This document shows positions 22,931 to 34,000 of a stretch of DNA of 64,000 bases, in pieces. Source of the DNA: Acanthaster planci (taxonomy: Eukaryota > Echinodermata > Asteroidea > Valvatida > Acanthasteridae); contig NW_019091443.1 in assembly GCF_001949145.1 (NCBI RefSeq), forward strand, positions 292,101 through 356,100. Direction: 5' to 3'. The notes below the pieces were generated by a model that did not search any database, was not told the origin of the DNA, and saw only the letters and a list, made by a program, of their open reading frames with translations. Made by a program: the position numbers and the translations under genes. Every line of letters begins with the position of its first letter. The stretch's first letter is position 1.

Positions 22931-23410
22931 GCGGCCAAGTGGAAGTTTGGGAAAAAATCGGCATCAATGCCTCCAACCCAGCAGGATGGCGCTTGAAGGA
23001 AGCATGTGAAGAAGCCTCAGCCGTAGATTGATTGGAAGGCCTAATATATGGATCATATCCTTATGAAGAAGACGGAGCCATGCCTCAAGAGGGTTAAGGT
23101 TGGCTGCAGAGGAGATATCCTCATCTTCAGAGGACGTATCCCGCTCCATCTGGAGTTGATCCGAGGAAGGAGGAACGTCATCATATCTTGTTGGGTGGCC
23201 AGGGGCGGGAGCAGGAGGTGAGCTGTAGTCTGCGCCGGAACCTGAGTAAGTCGAAGGGACGAAACCATCATATGAAGATCGGATCGATGATGAATGCAGG
23301 TTCGAATGCGGATGTGGATCCGCATGCGGATGTGGATTCGGATCTGGACGTGGATCACATTGTGCCGACTGCTTTTGACCAAAGTCATTTGATGGAAGTT
23401 AATTTGCCTT
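22931..23410 (-). pseudogene. Probable gag-side remnant of the DIRS-like element
   Basis: Upstream of the polymerase on the same strand, an open frame contains SSEDEDISSAANLNPLEAW and PPAPAPGHPTRYDD-like low-complexity sequence in alternate frames. An acidic, proline-rich ORF1 in front of the RT would be normal for this class, but no domain can be recognised. It ends in a 12-bp repeat tract. Confidence 0.4.
23290..23360. repeat. Short degenerate tandem repeat, unit about 12 bp
   Basis: Units of the type GCGGATGTGGAT / TTCGGATCTGGAC repeat about five times. In the minus frame they encode alternating R/H/I (IRIHIRMRIHIRIR). It lies at the upstream end of the DIRS-like remnant. Confidence 0.6.
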
Positions 23411-24639
23411 GTTCAACTGAATACTACAACTGAAATTGCATGCAAAAAGATTAAACCCTTGATCCAAATTCAAACCAAAATCACAATGAAATTAAGTTGG
23501 ACTATTGATAGCAAACACCCCAATCACACAAACATGGTTCTAGTGGAGTCTCCTCCACTTTTCAGTGTGAACCGTACACATGTATTAAGGCATGAAAAAA
23601 AGTATATTACATGGCCCAAGTGCCTATTTTTCCTTCAACAGATTGGGACCCAAGTACATGTATTTCGACAAAAATAAGCAACAATGTCTGAGTATTTATG
23701 ACTCGAATCCGAGTCACTCAGCAGTGCTTTTGCCATTTCTTGCATTTGTGTGTTGGGATACTGACTCATTCAAAACGTTTTTAGCTCCCAGGATTGACTT
23801 CTAAAAGCTTCTTTTAATGTTTTAATGTTTTGGTGTTTTAAGGCAATTAGAGGGCTCCGTGACAACAATAAAACTACAATACAAACATCACCAAAGACAC
23901 CTGTTTTTGCTCTTATACTAAGTTGACAAATCTTCAAAATAACCTTAGACTTTAGACATTTATTTAAAATTGTTTCTCATATTATGCAAAATTAATTAGA
24001 TAACATATTTACGAAACAGGAATGGACTCTAATTACTATAAATCAAAAAGACATAATTAAACAACATATAAACATTTACACAATTACAATACAAGTAACC
24101 GATAAGAACCAAACATGGACAAAAAAACCTGACAAGCAGAAGTAACAGACTTATTTATCTAACATTAAGAGTTGAACGAATAAGGTTTTTTTCAGTTTTG
24201 GCACAAATGTAGATAAAGTTAAGGATGTCTTAATTGGGTCACTCAGATTATTCTGGAAGTTAATACCCTGGTGAACTGTCTCTTAACCAGATTTGTAATG
24301 ACTCGTGTCAATGACAAGACTCGAGTGTGACTTCAGGCACAATTTTTGACGACTCAACTCAAGTGCGATTACATTGAACTGATAAAGCCTACACAAAGTA
24401 AACTCACCAATCAAAATTGGCAATTCATTACTTTCACTGTAGGAAAATATTTGAAAAATACACCGTACTTGTGAAAAATTAGAAAGAGGCAAATAAAGTG
24501 CCCCTTCAAAAAATTAGCACACCTCCTACAAAGTAGTCCAAGTTGCCATGACCTTTTGTCTGCACTACTATGGCAAGACAATCCACACAATCACACATGC
24601 ACACTATAGTAATCTATGATTGTAATGTGCCTATGTCCT
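23411..24639. other. Gene-free stretch downstream of WDR81
   Basis: AT-rich. It contains the distal candidate poly(A) signal and a segment near 23844-23870 (GCAATTAGAGGGC) that resembles the end of the MITE-like element at 25276-25577. No coding sequence seen. Confidence 0.4.
23959..23964 (-). promoter_or_regulatory. Distal candidate poly(A) signal of WDR81 (AATAAA)
   Basis: First canonical AATAAA on the minus strand after the WDR81 stop, about 980 nt downstream. A variant ATTAAA at 24650-24645 is nearer, so two 3' UTR lengths are possible. Confidence 0.35.
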
Positions 24640-24644
24640 GATTA

Positions 24645-24650
24645 TTTAAT
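24645..24650 (-). promoter_or_regulatory. Proximal candidate poly(A) signal of WDR81 (ATTAAA)
   Basis: ATTAAA about 290 nt beyond the stop codon on the minus strand. This is the nearest acceptable signal. Confidence 0.35.
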
Positions 24651-24939
24651 TACACATATATCAATAAACTGCATGGAATGCTGACGTGGAATGTACAATA
24701 CAAAGTGGAATATCACAGTTGTGGCAAAACGTGACCTTGGTAACGTTGCAACTTGTTGGAATAATCTAAAGATATACATTCAGTGTAAAAAAGCCATCTC
24801 CATTGTCTATACCAAGTAAAATAGTATTGTATAGTAATATACATGTACATGCTGTAGACAGTGCATGCGTTCCTTGACTGTTTGACTTCTCATGAAAGAT
24901 CACTCTATTCTGACGAGACCTCCTGCCTGGCTCCATTTT

Positions 24940-25068
24940 TTAGGCAAGCAAGTTAATCGTGCCATTGTCAGATCCCAGTAAGAATAGTTGAGTCAGTGGC
25001 ATGACATCGAGTGTTGTTATCATCCCTTTGAGTAAGTCTGATCTAACACGGTGACTTGAAAAAGATGC
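24940..25068 (-). CDS. WDR81: WDR81 exon 25 (terminal; last WD blade)
   Basis: Acceptor CACTTGCAG then GCA TCT, phase 0; 42 codons to TAA at 24942-24940. It ends [15 protein letters not shown], matching the human C-terminus (LLLGSDNGVIRLLA) almost residue for residue. That fixes the true stop and the gene identity. Confidence 0.95.
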   Translation of the reverse strand, partial: ASFSSHRVRSDLLKGMITTLDVMPLTQLFLLGSDNGTINLLA

Positions 25069-28000
25069 CTGCAAGTGGTTAAAAAGGACAGGATTACAAC
25101 AGTCATGTTGAAATCTTTCTTGCCAAAGTTCTCAAGCACCATTTCTGCTGTTCTGACTTCCTCCATACAGTGAGCCACATGATATCATTTGTTCTGTGTG
25201 TGGGAAGTCCCCGTTGCTAGGGGGCCACATTCCATAGAGCATTGAATATATTGGAAATTCTACTTGCCCCTAAAAATTGTTTTCTGTACCTTTGGTCCTC
25301 TAGCTCTCATCAAATTTTGAGGCAAACATCTGCATTAGCTGCCATATTGTGTTGTGGGTTAAGCGCTGCGCATGCGCAAAGATCTCATCTGTGACTGTTG
25401 TGTGTTACTGTTGTATTTATTGTCTAGATAGTATAAAGAATATTGTTACAGAAAGAACATGCAACAGCCATTGCTGAATGCATAACCCCTTACCCACAGC
25501 AGAATATGGAGCCATCATGGAAAACATTTGCTTCGACATTTAAAGACAATTAGAGGGCCAAAGGTACAGAAAACAATCTGCTGTTTATCAGCAGGGGAAT
25601 AAAGTACCAAAAAAATGAACTACAGAAATTAATGCCTAAACTGTAATGTAATCATTATAATGTATGGCAGATAAAAAATAAAAAAAACACAATCACCGTA
25701 CATAAAATGTAAAAATAAGACAGTGAAACTGAAAAAAACCAATACATTTGACAATAGATAATCCAACTGTATGCATGCAGGACTATACACCCCAAAGGAG
25801 AAAACAAATTACAAACTAGAGATGATAGGGAGAGGAAAAGTTGTGTCAAAGCTGTGTCATATATAACTTTGATGACACATTGACTTTGGGGACAATAACT
25901 AAAATCATGGTTCTGAAAGCAGTCACGATTTGTGTATAATTTATCTAAATATTTGACTGGAGCATGGCTTAGTAAATGAGGATCTGGGACCTGTGATATT
26001 GATCTCTGTTCAGTATTTTTGGTGCATAGAGAAATAAACCCTATAAAATAGCAACAACGGGCATCTTCTGTAATGTAAGATAGCATTTCTGAGGTTTAAT
26101 AATATTTCAAGATGAGGTACTTTAATATAACTACAATGCACTGTGCATTTCAGAATTCTAAAGCCTGCAATGTGCAGCAAGACAGCAGTGACACGTTCTG
26201 CTGTTTGTCAAATTAATACATCAGTATAACTTGTCACAAATTTTGATGCAAATTTTCTTCTTCCTGTCACCAATGGAATAAGCGGGTTTTCTTGCCATTC
26301 CACAAACTGAGCGCTTGTAAGAAACAAAGTTTCAAAAAACTAAAACCCTTTCCACCCAAATAAAAAACATGCAAAAAGACAGAAAAAGTTTAGTATCTCC
26401 AATAAGACCATAAACTTTACAAAATGCAGTACTAGTAATACAGGACATTGAAACACACAAATAATCAGTTGAACATTGTCACAAACATAAAACCCCAAAG
26501 AAAACAAAACACACTTAAAACCCAAAACTAAATACATCAAAACCCAAAACTACCTTGTACAAGCTTTAAATACCTGTTGATCTAGTGAAGTGTGAAGTCC
26601 AATCCTATTGGATGTTGTAGCTGAAACTATCTGTCCATTACAAATACACACACAGTGTACTGGCTCGGTTGTTCCTACAGGGAAATTCGAGGCATTAAAT
26701 AAATGTATGCAAAAAATTTAACAAACCAAATGCATAACTTTCATGTATTACAAGTGATCACAGGAGTTTCTGTCTGGAAAATCATGAACTTGGCATAAAC
26801 CTTAAGCTTGCTCTGAATCTAATCGCATAATATAGTTGTAATTACATGTGACTGGTTGAAAAATGCTGCCTGACAGTACCAGTAACTCTATACCTAACGG
26901 CCTTACAACTCATCACTTTTCTTACAGGTCCTTTGCCATCTGGCAATTGAAACCCTGTGACAAGCCAACGTAGTGTTACTTTTTTATACAATTAATTGTA
27001 GTACACATATACCAAACCAGTCTAGTGTCAGACAATGAAGTAATGTTTATGTAGGCCATGCATGTTTGCCTTTATGTGATTACATGCCTCAGAAACATTC
27101 AGCCGGGTGAGAACTCTGTATACCAAATATTTATTTGCTCCTAGGGTCCCAACATGATGTGTGAACACATCAGTGGTACACTGCAGTCAGAGCATGCCGG
27201 CTGAGACGGTCTCAAGTTATTCAAAGAATCTTAACCTCAGTAACATGATACATGTACATTACTGCATCATTGAAAAGTAGCATCATAACACCCTTCCATA
27301 TAGCCTGTTGCAACTAACCTCTAAATGTGCAGACTTTGGTGCCATCTTCTCTCCACAATGCCATGGAATGGTCAACTGAAGATGTCAGGAACTGGTTTCC
27401 ACTACAAGCTTTAATCTGCAAAAATCCACCAAAGATTTTTAGTTTCAATTATCCTCTTGCCAATGAATACTGAAAACCCATCTGAATCGAGTAGCCTTTT
27501 CGTAGCAAATTCTTGAACCTTTCTGATAGGAAAGCATAACTTTTCATTCATCAGGTGTCCACAAAAACTGAGGAAAAAACTAGAATGGCGAAGCCCATGG
27601 CTCGCTGCTTCATATGCATCTCAATTTCTTTATCTCAGAAGTAGCTCATATTAAAAGTCATATATGCAAATTACACATGGCAATGGAATTAAACAAGGAA
27701 TCATGCTAACCAAGTTCAAAATTGCAACAGCAAGTAAAGTTGTATGATAAATGACTACATCGTGGATGTAAAAGAAATGGCACTTCAAAGGTTTCAACCC
27801 CCCCATCTCATCCATCTCCTACTCTGCCCCCTTTCCATCATCCCATCCATCTCCTGCTGCAACCCGATCCCATCCCATCATCCTATCTGCTCTTTCCCTT
27901 ACCCAACCATCCACACCTGTCTCCCTTTGCATTTGGCACACAATGTAATCAAAGTGTGCATATAGTACACAAGTGTAATGACACATACTCTACCCAAAAG

Positions 28001-31000
28001 TCAAAAATTTCACATTGAGCAGACAGCCGGAGAGACAGCCCGATGGCCAGGTGGCTGGAGAGACGGACAGAAATTGGTATTACATAGGCTCACATTTGCC
28101 TTGCAGGCTCTCCAAAAAAGAATCCATTTTTGCATCCATAAATACTTCCAATGAACGTTTAAGCCCATCCAAGCACAAATTTATTCCCATTCATAAATAC
28201 ATGTACCTTTTGAGTCATGAAACAGCAAGTAGTCAATCATATTATTTTCACAACTCTAGGAGCACACTAAGAATACAGAGTGAATATATACATTGGAATA
28301 AGGGCAGAACCTTGAATACGAATGCTGGTTTATTTTATTTCAAAGTGTAATACACCATTTTTGCATGGAAAAACTTTACAGGAGAATTGTATTATGGCAA
28401 AATGCTTCAAAAACATGATAACTAATTGCTGCAGGTACATAACAAAAAAGGGGCATCTGGTTCAAATTAACCCTGTTAAAATACACCCCTTGTGTAGAGG
28501 AAGGCTCATTGATGGATGAAATCTGAAGCAGGTGTGGCTTGAGGTAGGACTCAGTGAGCACATGCTCCATGTAACTTCATGAATACAGTTGCTTAAGCAA
28601 AAAAATGTATGTATATATATATCAAGACCCAAGACATATGACTGTATGTCCTATTGAATAAATTAGCTCAAAATGTCTGGACTGCATGGACCTCACTGCG
28701 AGCTAACTAGCTTCCAAAGCTTCAAAGGATGTATTGCTTTGTTTTATGTGTGGCTGATGTTCAGCTCTGATTGACAGTACAGTAGAATGCCTCTATAAGA
28801 ACATGGCCCCTGTACAAAAATGTTCTGTCAAGTGGTTGTTTAGTACAACAATTTGTGATCACCAATACCCCACCACTGCAATGCAATGTTCATTCAAATG
28901 TGTCAAATGTGTGGTGGCCAAAAGCCCAAGGCTTTTTTGACCAACACCTACACTTCACTTATAAAAATTTGGGTTGAAAATAAACAACCAAGTAATAGCT
29001 AAAGTTTGTGAAACTTATATTTCTTGTTCAAGCATGTATATTCTTTCAGGTTATTCACAGAGGACAAATCGAAGTAAAATTCCTGGAGTCCACGAAATGT
29101 GAGAAGCAAGGCACAATACATGTATTCTTACAGTGATTCCCACTACTAAATTGCAAGAATTACAATGGTTGGACTAGAAGCACTTAATACAGCACAGAAC
29201 CAATAATGACACTTCTGAGCTCAGCAATGTAAGAAACATCATGTAAACATTGTCAAAAATGATTGAAACTATTATATCTAATGAAGATTTCAGGAAGTCA
29301 AGTCACAAAATCAGATCTTTCTATATCTCTAAGTGTTTTAATGACTGTCACTTGGGGTCAAAATGTTGTTTGGTAGCAATCCAGCAATGTCAGATTTTCT
29401 GTATAACCAAACCCTGATGCAAGAACACTGGGCACGTCTACATCTTTGCACACTAATACATACCAGTGCAATCATGATAGGGATCATCATGTCTGTTATT
29501 CCTTTGCAAGAAAGACTTAGAATTTCTTCTACTTTGAAGTCATTATTACCAGTCTTAACCACTTCCTGCCAGGGATTCCGGTACCGGACACGTATGCTTT
29601 ATATGTGTGGCCGGGGTTTCCGAAATCAGACAAAGGGAACTGGGCCTTGTAACAAAAGACCGTACTCGGAACAAAAGACCAGGCTGCTGGGCATTACCGA
29701 CATTTTTTCACTCTCAAAAGTGGAGATAATCCAGCCTTGTTTTGAAACAGTATACCAAATAACAGTATCTCATATCCAGGTGCCGGAGTGTTTTTTATGC
29801 AGCAGTCATTTTCAAATCTCAGCTGGCATTATCAAAAGGTTAGTACACAGCCATGTTGCACGTTGTTGAATAGAGAAACTATCTAAGGTATTTATGAATA
29901 AATTTTCAATGTCAATTTATTCCGATACATCTTTACCTGCATAATCTCTCCATCATGAGCACGCCATCCACCTAACAGCAGCCCAGAACTCATATCTACC
30001 ATGGAAAGAACACCTGAAGACAAGCCTACACCCAGGGTGTTGCTACCAGGATTGATGGCTAGACAGCGAATTAACCCTGATATATGAAAAAAAAAGATGA
30101 AACTCATCAGGACAGGGATTCAATTATGAAATAACTCTTCGCATAAGAACAATTAGCTTGATTACAATGGCAATCATCTTTTGTACACTGACCCTACTTA
30201 CACAGAGGACTTTAGCATTATTAGCATAATTGTAAAAGAAGGTAAAGTATGGTGCATATATGCATGATTGTGGAGTTATGTTACTTAAACCTTACCCAGG
30301 GTTCCAGAGGCAACCTTTATCTCTTGTTGCACAACACTACTTCGAGTGTCAATGAGCCTGACGTTAGACTCGGCTGTAGCTACGACTAGCACAGGGCTTG
30401 GCGGGGGCATGCGCACCAGAATGTTTGGTACAAACTTTGTGAGGTCATAACAATGCACAAGATCACAAGTCACAGGGTCCCACAACTTCAGTAAGAAAGA
30501 AGAAACAAAAAGGATGTGAAAATAAAATTATACAAAGAATATGTTTCTCCTTCCAAAAGCTGACACGTGGAAGGTTGTTTGTAGTACATCTAGATAGATA
30601 CAACGTTTGGAGAGACTGAAAGCTTTATGAACGCAGACTAGAAGAAGTTTCATTAGATCCAAAGATGACAGAAGCCATTAGCACTTGTAAATCTGATTCT
30701 CCAGTGTTAACGAATGGAGCACTTGACTGTTGATGTGATCCTGATAAAGTAGGCACAATGTCACTCAGATTTCATTCAAACTTGGCTATGCAGTAGTATC
30801 CTTCCACAGGAAAAAAGAGAGACACCAACTAGTACACTACCGAGCGGTTGCCACAGAGAGATCATCTTTTCTTTTCACGGTCAACAAAACCACAGCGACT
30901 CGCCCCAATTTGTATTTCAGCTAATGTAAATGGACAACTTGAGGAATAGTTTGATTGATCAGGGCATTCCTTTGCCTCACAAAACAACACCTTCAATAAA

Positions 31001-34000
31001 CAACATCAATATGCAAAAAAACACTTTTGAATCTTCAACCCAGACAAACACTGGAAAAAATTAAAGTTCCCCTCACACAACATTCTCTATGGCAACCTCT
31101 CAGTGGTGCACTGCATTTCAACTTGCCCTTAAGCCCGATCACCATACTGAGACTACACAAGCTTGTGCAGATCTGTTTGTGCGTGCACATGGAAATCACT
31201 CTGCACATTTTATCTGCATTATACATGCCAAAACTCTTCCCCCACATCCAGTGTGGGTCAGGTCTACTGGAGAATACCTACCCAAACAGTCACTACATGT
31301 GTAAAATTTCCCATGCGCCTATTCTTATTTGCTGAAAAGATTTGATCACTCGTGGTGCATCCTGACCTCCCACAAAGCAACGCAGCCTTGCCGCCATGAT
31401 CGTCCTTTTCGAAAGCAACTCAAAAGAGTGGGGAGGACGGGTGGGAGAGGTCTGTTTGGGTAGATATTATCTGGTGGGAGAGGTCTGTTTGGGTAGATAT
31501 TATCTGGTAAACCCAACCCACATTTGATGCGGGAGAGGAGCCAATGGCACTCTACCTACCCGCACAGTCACTACATATGCAGAGTAGCACCGGTCTAGGT
31601 GGGGGGGGGGTTGGCAATGACACATGTAATGCCAACAATACACATTCACATATAAACAAGGAAGAGTGTATAAATTTAAGAAACAGTAAATGAACTTCAT
31701 GATGACTAGTTGTCCATCCGTCCCTTTGACCGCTATGCTGCAGACAGTAGGATTGTCCTGCAATTTGCGGTGTCGCTCTGCAGGACATTCCTCAAGTTGC
31801 AGGAGGTAGAAGGAGACTACCAACAGGCAGCTCTGCAGATGTCTGCAATGGAAACATCTCGAGAGTGAGACCAAGATACAGATACTGCTCTTACATCGTG
31901 AACCCTGATGTAGTGTTGACTACGTTCATCAGAGCTTGACGGCCAGACAGGCTAAGGGAATGTCTTATGACCAAACCAGTCTTATGACTTAGGTCTTATG
32001 ACCAGGGCCATGTCTCGTTCCGAGCCATGCACCATCGCATAGGGAGTGGCCTGCTCCTGTCCAGGAATGTCTAGCTGGTACGATTCCGGTGTGGAACCCT
32101 GCCTGGTGTCATCATGGCTTATGGCCGTAGAGGGCAGAAGGGGCTTGAAGCCCCGGCGGCATAAAAACCTGGTAGGCTCCACGGAACCCAAAGAAGAATT
32201 AGCAGGTGCCAGGGTGTCATGGTTCGATGGCACACCAGGCAGGGCAGGCCCCAGCACTCGTGAGGAGCCCAACCTGGTGACTTCGTTATCTGGGTGAGAG
32301 GGAGTACACATGGGGGCCGCTAGAGAAGTGGTATGCTTGGATGATGTCAAACAGCAAGTGATACTCTTCACTAGGGGAATGCTGGCTGGAATGCCACATG
32401 GATTCCTCTGGGCTATGTCTGGCAAAAGGCATGGTGAACTTCACGATGATGGTAGGATGGGCTTGAGAGAAGTCTAATGGGGCACTCTCTCTGGAGTCCA
32501 GGCTGGCTCACCAGGCCAGTGTTATGTTTACACACACAGTCTGTGTACATGTGGTGGATTATGTAATGGTACCACACACAGTTCTGTGTGTGACCCGTGT
32601 TTGACCCCACGTCACAGTGAATGAGTAGTCATGAATATTCTTGTTGTACGTCTGGGAAATTTCTTGTAAGCTGACAATATTTCCAGTTATCCAGTGTATA
32701 GTCTGGAGGTTTCTTGTGAGATTAAATAATGCTAAAAAGTCTATTTTAAGAAACTTATGTAACAATGAGAACTTTATAGAAACTGAGACGTTTTCTCGAC
32801 GAGTTGTAGGCTATAAAAGACGGGCTCTCCAGCAGACTAGGCAAGGACAGGACAGAGAGAGAGATACACACACACACAACTCCACCGTATATGGGCTGTG
32901 AGAAGTCTTTGACTTGTTGACCTCTGCACCATTTTAACCTGTGGTGGCAAGTCATCTGTGGGGCGACTCTGGTAAGAAAGGTTTGTCCAGACCAAGTGAA
33001 TGGCAGAGCTGAATTTTGTTCTGGACGAAACAGTTAATGAACTTAATCCAGTTCCAGTTTGTGGGAGCATCAAGTCCCATATTTGCGATGGTCATCACAC
33101 CCTCACCATTTCGTCTTGAGCATGGTTATTCTTATTGGACGTGGTCTTTGTCTCTGTTGCAGCTCTACTTTGCATCGTCAGGAACTGAACTGTTTTTCGC
33201 CATCTGTTCAGCATTCTTCACTTTAATGCCTACCAAGTTCTTGCCCGTAAGAACACTTGTTTATATGAGATATTCCTTATCATTGTTTACTAGCTGCAAT
33301 CAGCATTTTCTTTGTTGTTATTTTTTTTAAATGTTGAGTGTAACATTATCATTAAATCATACCTGTTTATTTGTTCCTTATATCAGTGTGATCTTGTGTG
33401 ATTTCTTTGTTGCATGGGGGAAAATTCAAGCTTTGGTATAATTACTATTCTTAAATAGTTTGGAGCTTTTCGGATCGTAACACCAGCAATTGACCAAGGA
33501 GACAGGGTACTCGCCAGATACTGGCAGTGTCCTTGCTCGGGTCTTACACAGTCTACCACGGAGCTTCCCCATCATCACCATGGGGCCGAACAAACCAAGG
33601 GCCCGGCCAAATCCTGGCTGGATCCCCCCCCCCGGATGACAGTAAGGCCTTTTGCTAGAGAAGGCAGGAAAGTATGACAGATCCTGACAGCGACCCCCCT
33701 AAATTCAACAGGCTAGGGCCGGTAATTTACCGGTAGGGCAGACACAGGAACATCGTAGTACTGACGGTAAACACCTGCAGGGTGCACATACAAGAAAACT
33801 GAAAGACGAACACAAAATATACACAAAAAGAACACTCTTATTTATAAATGGATGAAATCAAGGTAATACTTTATTTACAAAAGAAGGAAAGGTGATCAAA
33901 TCAACACAGAATCATGTAGCAAAAACGGAATCTTGATAAATCGAAGATGTCTCAAACGACATGTGCGTTCCGTTACGGTGCTGAAAGGACGATCATGGTG

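Noticed and set aside
29363-29869. 168-codon plus-strand frame
   Set aside because: It spans the edge of the piggyBac-like repeat and has no transposase motif.
31982-32425. 147-codon minus-strand frame beside the LTR-like unit
   Set aside because: Low-complexity Pro/Ser-rich sequence without a recognisable retroelement domain; orientation relative to the LTR is unclear.
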